From Nitrospiraceae bacterium (GTDB taxonomy: Bacteria; Nitrospirota; Thermodesulfovibrionia; Thermodesulfovibrionales; UBA9159): a stretch of 8,219 bases of DNA. The notes under the pieces are model-generated. The model had not been told where the DNA came from and made no database searches. It saw only the letters and a program-made list of their open reading frames with translations. This document shows, one piece after another, positions 1 through 6,183 of this stretch (position 1 is its first letter; each line of letters opens with the position of its first letter). A program made the position numbers and the translations under genes. The stretch covers positions 9,235 through 17,453 of the forward strand of contig DMNE01000362.1 of assembly GCA_003453735.1 (NCBI GenBank), in the 5' to 3' direction.

Positions 1-1
1 C

Positions 2-1735
2 TTTTTTGCGACACTTACCACTTATACGAATTTTGACAACGTTCAAGCAATCAATGCCGGCTTCTCGGAAAATTCCTCTCTCAGTCTGAAGGCGGGGGGC
101 AATGTGACGTTCGGCGACAAAGATCCTTTCCGTAATCTTCCGGATACGGACGAAATATTACCGCCCACTCTGAACGTGGTAGCCGGCGGGGATATTCGAT
201 TGATGAAGAACTTTGCCCTTCTGCCAGCTCCCACGGGCTCCCTCAGCCTCGTCGCCGGAGGGAGTATAGAGGGAAGTACCGATTCAGGAGCGAGGGCGCA
301 AATCTTTATGTCCGATATGGCGCCGTCAGACGTATACACCGATGCCGTGCAACCTTCCCTGATTAATAGTCAGCTATTTTTGCGTACAGTTCACGCGACA
401 ATCCCCGTTCACGAAAAGGATACGACCCCGGTGGTGGTTCAGGCCGGGCAGGATATTAGAGACCTGGAACTGTTCCTTCCGAAAAAAGCGGAGATCACCG
501 CAGAGAATGGAAATATACAGGACATCTTCTATTATGGTCAAAACATAAACGCCAATGATGTGTCGGAGATCCGGGCAATAAAGGGGAATATCTCCTTTAG
601 TCTTGAGGGGCTTTCAGGTGTAAATATTGCCGATACAGGCATCGTGCAGGCCGGTCCCGGCAGTCTTCTCCTGCAGGCGGGTGGCTCTATCAACTTGGGC
701 ACAACGCAGGGAATACAGACGGTGGGGAATACTTTAAATCCTATTTTGGGAACCAAAGGGAGTGACTTAATCATCATTTCCGGATATAACCTGGATTTGC
801 AGACGGCAGATGCCAACTCTCTTTTTGATACGATTCGTACCGCTGGCACGAATTATAGCACTCTCTTGGCCGAGGGCCAGACCGCTGAAGCCCAACAGGT
901 TGTTGACGATACGAGAAAGCAGACCATAGAGCCTCTGCTCGGTTCGCCTTCCGGCAGCGGCAACATCAGCATGACAACCTCCCAGATCAGCACGGTTTCC
1001 GGACAGGACAACATCTATATTATTGCCAACGGCCAACTGAACGTTGGGAAAAGCACTTTTTTCAGCAACGCAACGGACGTACAAAAAACCGGCATATTTA
1101 CGGCCGGGGGCGGGGGAATAAATGTCTATACGAACGGGGATGTCAATGTGAATGAGTCTCGTGTCATGACTTTTTTGGGCGGCGATATCACTGTCTGGAG
1201 CGACAACGGCAACATCAACGCCGGCCGCGGTTCGAAAGCACAGGTGAACGCCTCACCGCCTCAATTAGTTCCAGAACTCGATCCTAGTGGTGACATTATT
1301 GGTTACTCAGTTGTATTTACCCCTCCCGCAGTGGGCAGCGGCATCCGCGCCGTGACGTACGCCCCTGGCGGGGCAGCGAGTCTCGTCCCGGCACCGCCTC
1401 CTGGAAATATTTATCTTTTTGCTGCCCGGGGGACAATCAATGCAGGTGAGGCGGGCATCTCCGGAGGGCATGTCGTCCTTGGGGCAACTCAGATCCTCAA
1501 TGCCGGAAATATCAGCTTTACGAGCGGCGCGATCGGGTTGCCGCAACCGGCTCCGGCGACCGGTATCAGCACATTATCCGGCACCGGGGCGGTGGCGCAG
1601 ACCGCTCAGTTAGCGAGCGAAGTGGCTAGCATCGCTGCGACAACTGCAGAACAAGCATCACAGATGATCCAAGATATCATGGCGACGTGGTTGGATGTGA
1701 AGATTATTGACTTTGTACAAGATCAAGACCAATAA
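2..1735 (+). CDS. Filamentous haemagglutinin family outer membrane protein (DUF3739 type), 3' part
   Basis: This is the C-terminal 577 residues of a large surface protein of the two-partner secretion type; the frame is open to the left edge, so the internal GTG at 104 is not the start. The chain is rich in Gly, Asn, Ser and Thr. It repeats short strand-turn units such as LSLVAGGSI, LLLQAGGSINLG and NINVY/NGDVNV-like segments, as expected of a right-handed beta-helix. Near the end (bases about 1403-1545) the pattern GNIYLFAARGTINAGEAGI followed by ILNAGNISF matches the DUF3739 signature of FHA-family outer membrane proteins. The last 60 residues change to an Ala/Gln-rich, probably helical tail ending in a WLDV motif, which is typical of complete members, so the 3' end is intact. 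The likely role is adhesion or surface attachment after export by a TpsB porin (not in the window). It shares an operon with the ExbB/ExbD/TonB genes: the next gene's Shine-Dalgarno overlaps its stop codon. Confidence 0.85.
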   Translation, partial: FFATLTTYTNFDNVQAINAGFSENSSLSLKAGGNVTFGDKDPFRNLPDTDEILPPTLNVVAGGDIRLMKNFALLPAPTGSLSLVAGGSIEGSTDSGARAQIFMSDMAPSDVYTDAVQPSLINSQLFLRTVHATIPVHEKDTTPVVVQAGQDIRDLELFLPKKAEITAENGNIQDIFYYGQNINANDVSEIRAIKGNISFSLEGLSGVNIADTGIVQAGPGSLLLQAGGSINLGTTQGIQTVGNTLNPILGTKGSDLIIISGYNLDLQTADANSLFDTIRTAGTNYSTLLAEGQTAEAQQVVDDTRKQTIEPLLGSPSGSGNISMTTSQISTVSGQDNIYIIANGQLNVGKSTFFSNATDVQKTGIFTAGGGGINVYTNGDVNVNESRVMTFLGGDITVWSDNGNINAGRGSKAQVNASPPQLVPELDPSGDIIGYSVVFTPPAVGSGIRAVTYAPGGAASLVPAPPPGNIYLFAARGTINAGEAGISGGHVVLGATQILNAGNISFTSGAIGLPQPAPATGISTLSGTGAVAQTAQLASEVASIAATTAEQASQMIQDIMATWLDVKIIDFVQDQDQ

Positions 1736-1740
1736 GGAGG
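1734..1740 (+). promoter_or_regulatory. Ribosome binding site of the DUF2341-ExbB gene
   Basis: AAGGAGG overlaps the TAA stop of the haemagglutinin gene and lies 13 bases before the GTG at 1754. The spacer is longer than ideal. The ATG at 1760 (residue 3) and the ATG at 1784 (residue 11) are even farther away. The position supports translational coupling of the first two genes and favours the GTG start. Confidence 0.6.
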
Positions 1741-1753
1741 ACGAGAAGAAACC

Positions 1754-3583
1754 GTGCGAATGCAGAGAAGAGTTTCTTTTTTTATGAGGTGTTTGTTTTC
1801 AAGGGTGTTGGGAGTAACCTTAGGGTTAGTGTTTTTATCTGGGTTACTGGCCGTTCCGAATGCGCATGCGTGGTGGGACGGAAAGTGGAAGCAAAGAAAA
1901 AAGATCCAGTTTGACGCCTCATCCAAGGGCGCCGATATCAAGGAAAACCTTACTGACGTCCCAGTACTCGTCCGCCTTCATACAGGTAACTTCAGTTTCT
2001 CGAGCGCCAAGGCCGACGGGTCGGATCTCCGGTTCGTTAGCGCCGACGATAAATCCCCTTTGAAGTATCATATCGAGAAGTTTGACCCCAAAAACGAGAT
2101 TGCTCTAATATGGGTAAAGGTTCCCAGAATATCCGGGGGTTCCAATCAGGATTCCATCTGGTTGTATTACGGCAACCCTTCGGCACCAGACGGCCAGGAC
2201 TCAGGCGGCACTTATGATGTGAACCAAGTGGCAGTCTATCACATGAAAGAGCAGAGCGGCTCGCCAAAGGATGCAACGTCTTATGGCAATCATGCCGCAT
2301 CATTTACAGGGAAGCTTGGGCTGCCGTCTATTATAGGAAACGGCGCGCAGTTCAGCGGAGCCGGTGAACAGATGACGATTTCAAAATCAGCCTCACTTAA
2401 TTTTACTAAGGGGTTTACCTTCTCCACCTGGCTCCGCCTGAACGAGTCAGCAGGCAATGTCCATCTCTTCTCGTGGGACGACGGAAACCAGGCAATTATT
2501 ATCGGCCTTGATGACGCGAAGGCTTACTGCAGCGTTAGCACGGGTAGGGGGAAGACGTCCAGCACCCCCAAGACAGCGGCTTTGACTCCGAAACAATGGC
2601 ATCATTTAGCAGTCACCATTGACCCAGGTAAGCAAATCACGCTGTACCTTGACGGCAAAGAAGCCTCATCAAGTAAGCTCCAGGGGACAGTTCCAGCGCC
2701 CTCTGCGGACATCATTATTGGTGGAGCGGCGAAAGGAGGCAATGCTTTTTCAGGGGACCTGGATGAGGCAGAGTTGTCGAATATAGCCAGACCGGCCGGC
2801 TGGATGAAGGCGGCTTTTCAGGGCCAGGGACCAGAGGGCTTGCTGACTTCTTATCTGGAGGAAGAGTCCGGCGGAGGCGGCAGCGAATCACTTACCGTTC
2901 AGCTCTTGAGGGTAATCGTCCGGACTATTACCCTCGACGGATGGCTTATTATCGGATTTCTGGTAATTATGGGATTTGCGTCGATGTATATTTTTACGCT
3001 GAAACTCACAACACTCCGCAAGACAAGGAAAGGGAACGAAGCATTTTCCGAGTCTTTCCGGAGTATTGATCATCCCCTGGCGCTGCTTGAAAAAGATCAG
3101 GAATTCCCCGAATCATCACTCTATCGGGTCTACCAGGCAGGATGCGAGGAATTGGCTGGCTGGCTGGAGAGGAAAGGTGAATACTTCAAAGAAGGCAGTG
3201 GGCTTTCAGGGAGAGCCATGAGCGGTTTTAGGGCAGCCATAGAGAAAGAGGCTATGTATGAAAGCAGAAAGCTGTCCGCTGGTATGGTCATTATGAACAT
3301 GAGTGTTGCCGGCGGGCCTTTTTTGGGTCTCCTGGGAACAGTCTGGGGGGTTATGAATACGTTTGCTAGCCTGGCCGAGAGCGGTGAAGCAAATCTCACG
3401 GCTATAGCGCCCGGCGTTGCCTCAGCGCTCGCCTGCACTTTGGCCGGTCTCATGGTTGCGATTCCCTCCCTGTTTGCCAGCAGTTATATCAATAGCCATA
3501 TGAAGGATATGAACGCTGACGTGAATGTTTTCATGGATGATTTTATTCTCAAACTGGAAGAGGAATTAGGAGATGCGTCATGA
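1754..3583 (+). CDS. DUF2341-LamG-ExbB fusion: MotA/TolQ/ExbB proton channel with a periplasmic binding module
   Basis: A 609-residue inner membrane protein. Residues 1-39 look like a cleavable signal peptide ending in AHA before WWDGKW. Residues 40-145 match DUF2341 (SDLRFV, LKYHIEKFD, SIWLYYGNPSA). Residues about 160-350 match a LamG/concanavalin-like fold (FTFSTWLRL, QWHHLAVTID, ITLYLDGK, GDLDEAELSN). After a Gly/Ser linker, TM1 lies at about 394-416. A cytoplasmic stretch follows, then TM2 (about 507-536, GPFLGLLGTVWGV) and TM3 (about 547-577, GVASALACTLAGLMVAIP), which are the ExbB/TolQ core. Topology is periplasmic N-module, three membrane spans and a cytoplasmic tail, as in ExbB but with about 340 extra residues outside. 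Thr529 and Thr562 match the conserved channel threonines. The glutamate normally five residues before the second threonine is Ser557. The partners are the ExbD and TonB encoded next. The role is proton-driven energy transfer to the outer membrane; the ligand of the N-module is unknown. The GTG start is chosen from the Shine-Dalgarno position. Confidence 0.9.
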   Translation: MRMQRRVSFFMRCLFSRVLGVTLGLVFLSGLLAVPNAHAWWDGKWKQRKKIQFDASSKGADIKENLTDVPVLVRLHTGNFSFSSAKADGSDLRFVSADDKSPLKYHIEKFDPKNEIALIWVKVPRISGGSNQDSIWLYYGNPSAPDGQDSGGTYDVNQVAVYHMKEQSGSPKDATSYGNHAASFTGKLGLPSIIGNGAQFSGAGEQMTISKSASLNFTKGFTFSTWLRLNESAGNVHLFSWDDGNQAIIIGLDDAKAYCSVSTGRGKTSSTPKTAALTPKQWHHLAVTIDPGKQITLYLDGKEASSSKLQGTVPAPSADIIIGGAAKGGNAFSGDLDEAELSNIARPAGWMKAAFQGQGPEGLLTSYLEEESGGGGSESLTVQLLRVIVRTITLDGWLIIGFLVIMGFASMYIFTLKLTTLRKTRKGNEAFSESFRSIDHPLALLEKDQEFPESSLYRVYQAGCEELAGWLERKGEYFKEGSGLSGRAMSGFRAAIEKEAMYESRKLSAGMVIMNMSVAGGPFLGLLGTVWGVMNTFASLAESGEANLTAIAPGVASALACTLAGLMVAIPSLFASSYINSHMKDMNADVNVFMDDFILKLEEELGDAS

Positions 3584-3990
3584 GAAAGAACCCTTATGAT
3601 GACCTGAAAGTGTACGATGAGATCAATGTGGTTCCCATGCTTGACCTGGCCTGGAACCTTCTGCTGGTGTTCATGATTGTCGTGACGGCGTCGGTACAGG
3701 GTATCAGTGTCAACCTTCCCAAAGCGAGCGCCGCTGCCAGTAAAATTCAACCAACGACTAAAGCTATCACTATTACTGCGGAGGGGACAATCTTTCTCGA
3801 CAGCATTCCCGTGACCATGGGAGAACTGGAGGACAGGCTTCGGCGATACAAGGCAGCGGACCCTAATTTTCCGGTGGTAGTCCGAGGGGATGAAAAAATA
3901 TCGTACAAGGGCGTTATCGATGTATTGGATGTGTTACAGAAGCTTGAGATTACCCAGATTGGACTCGTAACGCAGAAGCTCGTCAAGTGA
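3580..3990 (+). CDS. ExbD/TolR family biopolymer transport protein
   Basis: A 136-residue partner of the preceding ExbB-type channel. A short cytoplasmic N-terminus leads to INVVPMLDLAWNLLLVFMIV, the ExbD/TolR membrane helix (residues about 18-38) with the essential aspartate at residue 22. The periplasmic domain (about 45-136) contains ITITAEGTIFLD and FPVVVRGDEKISYKGVIDVLD, the usual ExbD fold with a resistance-like RGDxxxxY segment. The ATG overlaps the upstream stop codon (ATGA), and AGGAG lies 7 bases ahead at 3568-3572, so translation is coupled to the channel gene. The length is typical of the family. By family knowledge, Asp22 takes part in proton transfer with the TM2/TM3 threonines of the channel. 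ExbD rather than TolR is favoured because a TonB gene follows and no TolA, TolB or Pal is present. Confidence 0.92.
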   Translation: MRKNPYDDLKVYDEINVVPMLDLAWNLLLVFMIVVTASVQGISVNLPKASAAASKIQPTTKAITITAEGTIFLDSIPVTMGELEDRLRRYKAADPNFPVVVRGDEKISYKGVIDVLDVLQKLEITQIGLVTQKLVK

Positions 3991-4023
3991 CCCTATAGGG
4001 AATATCTTGAAGTAACAGAAAAC

Positions 4024-4746
4024 GTGTCCCATAAACAGATTAAGAAGAAGACTTCCGTTGTGTCATGGGTTTTCCTTGGTTTACTGGTCATCCTGCTAGG
4101 CGCGGCGGTGTACGTAGTGAAGTCGGTTCTGTCCGACGATAGCCCGCGGAAAAAGATTTCCATCACTACGGTGAACCTATTGAAGCCGCCTCCGCCGCCT
4201 CAGATAAAGGAAAAACCGCCTGAACCAGAACCTCCCAAGGAAATCCCGAAGAAAGAAGAGATCATAGCTCCCGGACCAAAGGACGAATCGCCGACTCCTC
4301 AGAACAAGCAGGACAATACCCCTGCCGGAAACAAATTGGGCTTGGATACTGAAGGAACTGCTGGAAGCGATGCCTTTGGGTTGGTCGGCAACAAGGGAGG
4401 GAGAAGCATTACTCTTGGTGGGAGTGGCGGCGGTGGTGGTCTGGGACAGCTGTCTCTTCTGAGCAAATTTGGCGGGTATGCCCATATCGCGGAGGCAGAA
4501 ATCAGGAAAAAGGTCATGAAGCGTTTGGAAGAAGAAGGGGGGATGCCCAAAGGAAGGCTTGAGGCAGTAGCCAGGATAAGATTGGACAGAAATGGCGAAG
4601 TAATCGAATGTCGGATAGTAGGGTCTTCAGGAAATCACAATATGGACGATGCGATTAATCAGGCCCTTGATCATATGAAAATAAGCGAACCACCTCCGGA
4701 CGGGATGCCCCTGAAAATGGACATAAAGTTTTCTTATCAGGGCTGA
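4024..4746 (+). CDS. TonB family protein (energy transducer)
   Basis: A 240-residue protein with the TonB layout. A Lys-rich cytoplasmic start is followed by one membrane helix (residues about 11-33, VVSWVFLGLLVILLGAAVYV). Next comes a Pro/Glu/Lys-rich periplasmic spacer (about 53-97, with PPPPPQ and EPEPPKE), a Gly-rich stretch (about 131-141), and a C-terminal TonB-like domain (about 155-238, AEIRKKVMKRL, ARIRLDRNGEV, IVGSSGN, DDAINQAL). The histidine in the membrane helix of E. coli TonB is absent. The only credible start is the GTG at 4024, because no other start codon lies between it and the exbD stop. The Shine-Dalgarno is poor (GAAG at 4009-4012). The gene is in the same frame as exbD, separated only by its TGA and 33 sense bases. 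It should couple the ExbB/ExbD motor to an outer membrane partner; that partner is not identified, and the operon's haemagglutinin or its exporter are the obvious candidates. Confidence 0.88.
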   Translation: MSHKQIKKKTSVVSWVFLGLLVILLGAAVYVVKSVLSDDSPRKKISITTVNLLKPPPPPQIKEKPPEPEPPKEIPKKEEIIAPGPKDESPTPQNKQDNTPAGNKLGLDTEGTAGSDAFGLVGNKGGRSITLGGSGGGGGLGQLSLLSKFGGYAHIAEAEIRKKVMKRLEEEGGMPKGRLEAVARIRLDRNGEVIECRIVGSSGNHNMDDAINQALDHMKISEPPPDGMPLKMDIKFSYQG

Positions 4747-4896
4747 TATCATAGGAATGGCCCGGCCGAGTTAAACTTATTTTACGGGCAACACTTCTTT
4801 TTGCAGAATGATTTTAGTATGCCTATTGGATTCGTAAGGGACAGGGTGCAAAAAGGGCTCCCAGCCGCGAACATCGAAATCCATCCTGTCTGCCGG

Positions 4897-4952
4897 CTGT
4901 TGCGAGTTTATTGTTTCGGACACAATGTCTCTGCATACGCAACGGTTCTTGA
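4897..4952 (-). repeat. 56-bp diverged repeat, copy A
   Basis: Read on the minus strand this matches 6128-6183 at 44 of 56 positions, without gaps. The longest identical blocks are TCAAGAACCG, TATGCAGA and AAACAATAAACTC. Copy B is the 3' end of the DUF3047 gene including its stop. In the corresponding frame copy A also ends in the same TAA (SRTVAYAETLCPKQ against SRTGTYAEKLSPKQ), but no gene leads into it. It lies about 25 bases upstream of the lipoprotein start codon. Confidence 0.7.
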
Positions 4953-4962
4953 AGAATTCAAG

Positions 4963-4970
4963 AAGGGAGG
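4963..4970 (+). promoter_or_regulatory. Ribosome binding site of the propeller lipoprotein
   Basis: AAGGGAGG lies 7 bases before the ATG at 4978. It decides the start: this ATG gives a textbook lipoprotein signal peptide, whereas the longer frame from TTG 4801 has no such site and would bury the lipobox. Confidence 0.85.
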
Positions 4971-4977
4971 AAAGCAT

Positions 4978-5718
4978 ATGAAAAAAAGAGCGTTCGTTAG
5001 AGGCATTATATTAATGAGTTTTTTATCAGCAGTCTTTCTAACTGCTTGTGGATCATCAAGTACAGCAGGTCCTACCCCTTCAACGTTCTCGGTTGGTACT
5101 AACCCATCGACCATTGCTATAGATGCCTCAGGCAATGTGTGGGTCACCAACCAAGGCAGCAATACCGTTACAGAGTTAAGCTCCAGTGGGGCACTGCTTA
5201 ACACATTCACCGTTGGCACTGAGCCATACGGCATCGCCATAGATGCCTCAGGCAATGTGTGGGTCACCAACACAGGTAGCAACACCGTTACAGAGTTAAG
5301 CTCCAGTGGGGCACTGCTTAACACATTCACCGTTGGCACTGAGCCACACGGCATCGCCATAGACGCCTCGGGCAATGTGTGGGTAGCAAACCAAGGCAGC
5401 GACACACTAACCGAGTTAAGCTCCACTGGGGAACTGCTTTACACACTCACGATTGGCCCCGAGCCATATGGCATTGCCATAGACGGCTCGGGCAATGTGT
5501 GGGTCACAAACCAGGGCAGCAACACCGTTACAGAGTTAAGCTCCACTGGGGCACTGCTTGGCACACTTGCAGTTGGAAATCAGCCAAGCGGCGTCGTCAT
5601 AGATGCCTCGGGCAATGTGTTGGTAGCAGATTATGCCGACGCCACTGTCACGGTCTGGAAGGGAATGGCGGCAGGGCCACAGTTCAAGCCATATAGCGGT
5701 CCTATTTGGCCATACTGA
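4978..5718 (+). CDS. Outer membrane lipoprotein with NHL/Vgb-like beta-propeller repeats
   Basis: A 246-residue protein. MKKRAF and a hydrophobic stretch lead to the lipobox LTAC, with the acylated cysteine at residue 24. The next residue is Gly rather than Asp, so the Lol rule predicts the outer membrane. After a short linker there are five 40-residue repeats with the pattern GIAIDASGNVWVTN, GSNTVTELSS and GALL plus TFTVG. These are four-stranded propeller blades of the NHL / virginiamycin-B-lyase-like type. The protein ends in a short tail, PYSGPIWPY. Five blades are few for this class, where six or seven are usual, so the fold may be short, domain-swapped or assembled from a contracting array. 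No catalytic residues of Vgb can be recognised, and a binding or scaffold role at the cell surface is as likely. It is separated from the TonB operon by 231 bases and is probably transcribed independently. Confidence 0.85.
   Translation: MKKRAFVRGIILMSFLSAVFLTACGSSSTAGPTPSTFSVGTNPSTIAIDASGNVWVTNQGSNTVTELSSSGALLNTFTVGTEPYGIAIDASGNVWVTNTGSNTVTELSSSGALLNTFTVGTEPHGIAIDASGNVWVANQGSDTLTELSSTGELLYTLTIGPEPYGIAIDGSGNVWVTNQGSNTVTELSSTGALLGTLAVGNQPSGVVIDASGNVLVADYADATVTVWKGMAAGPQFKPYSGPIWPY
5101..5700 (+). repeat. Five in-frame 120-bp tandem repeats (propeller blades)
   Basis: Units begin at 5101, 5221, 5341, 5461 and 5581 with an exact 120-bp period and no indels. The first two units are nearly identical at the DNA level: their second halves (5161-5220 and 5281-5340) differ mainly near the 5' end. 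Units 3 and 4 diverge mostly at third positions, and unit 5 degenerates towards its end. This points to a recent duplication or gene conversion in the 5' part of the array. Confidence 0.9.
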
Positions 5719-6138
5719 TATTTGCCTCGGTGCCGCGTCAGATGCAGAATCTCGCCGGGAGCCCGGACTCCTGAGGGAGTGCGTGCTCCCGGCACAGTGG
5801 ACTTGCTGTAAACCTCATGTGAACATGAGGTAGTTCCTCTGTTACCGGACGGAAAGAAAACGCCAACAGGGCAAGGACATAACCAGAGATGGAATGTCTA
5901 AAGGAAACATGAGGCGGAATCCATATACGTAGCGAAGAGCTAACCGGCTATATGGCGTAAAGGAGGACGAGCTGACGTGAATAGGCGGGGCATGATATCC
6001 GGAAGAACCGAATTGACGTGAAGCCGGACGGGCTATGGAGAAGGGATGCATCTTAGCCAGGGAAGCCCTCCTTTATTTTTGAAAGTGGTCGCAAGCGGTC
6101 TATCGTCAAAAAAACGTGCTTTGCTTCCTGCTGTGAGT
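5719..6138 (+). other. Gene-free structured spacer between convergent genes
   Basis: No protein gene is supported here. Open frames of up to 70 codons on either strand have no ribosome binding sites and overlap stem-loop sequence. The stretch holds a compound hairpin (outer stem GCCGGGAGC 5754-5762 with GCTCCCGGC 5785-5793; inner stem ACTCC 5767-5771 with GGAGT 5776-5780) and the group II intron-like segment listed separately. From about 6067 to 6127 there is AT-rich sequence in which I see nothing definite. Confidence 0.6.
5779..6066 (+). mobile_element. Degraded group II intron, 5' domain (domain I-like) only
   Basis: The segment opens with GTGCG, the 5' consensus of group II introns. It then follows the layout of a bacterial domain I: a small first stem, a hairpin CCTCATG-TGAA-CATGAGG (5813-5830), and AGAAAACGCCAACAGG, resembling the AGAAAACAGCCAACC stretch of the lactococcal intron Ll.LtrB. 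A TCTAAAGGAAACATGAGG-type stretch and further paired segments follow, including GGCTA (6031-6035) with TAGCC (6054-6058). No reverse transcriptase frame and no domain V hairpin follow; a minus-strand gene ends at 6139. It is therefore a truncated, immobile remnant, if the assignment is right. The boundaries are approximate. The alternative is an unrelated structured RNA. Confidence 0.55.
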
Positions 6139-6183
6139 TTATTGTTTAGGAGATAACTTTTCTGCATATGTGCCGGTTCTTGA
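6128..6183 (-). repeat. 56-bp diverged repeat, copy B
   Basis: This is the second copy of the sequence at 4897-4952. On the minus strand it encodes the last 14 residues and stop of the DUF3047 protein and runs about 11 bases past the stop. Of the differences between the copies, three are synonymous third-position changes in this frame. Confidence 0.7.

Larger units (their letters stand above)
4747..4977 (+). other. Intergenic region between tonB-like gene and lipoprotein gene
   Basis: No credible gene lies in these 231 bases. A TTG-initiated extension of the lipoprotein frame starts at 4801, but the real start is the ATG at 4978. I see no clear intrinsic terminator for the upstream operon. 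A weak promoter-like pair, TTGCAG (4801-4806) and TATTGG (4824-4829) with a 17-base gap, is possible but far from consensus. The right part contains one copy of the 56-bp repeat listed separately. Confidence 0.5.

Noticed and set aside
4801..4977. TTG-initiated N-terminal extension of the propeller lipoprotein
   Set aside because: AAGGGAGG and ATG at 4978 give a proper lipoprotein signal peptide; the extension has no ribosome binding site and would place the lipobox internally.
4747..4977. CRISPR array or tRNA in the intergenic regions
   Set aside because: Neither regularly spaced direct repeats with spacers nor a cloverleaf with T-loop consensus was found in any spacer of the window.
4908..5426. 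172-codon minus-strand frame across the propeller repeats
   Set aside because: It is a repetitive shadow of the lipoprotein gene; its repeats come from the 120-bp units and it has no start signals. Only its extreme 3' end is of interest, as repeat copy A.
5754..5793. Strong hairpin as terminator of the lipoprotein gene
   Set aside because: The stem is good but no T-run follows, and its right arm overlaps the putative intron start. It was kept only as a structural note.
5842..6051. 69-codon minus-strand frame in the intron-like segment
   Set aside because: It has no ribosome binding site, the composition does not look like a real protein, and it lies over stem-loop sequence. It is a typical spurious antisense frame of structured RNA.
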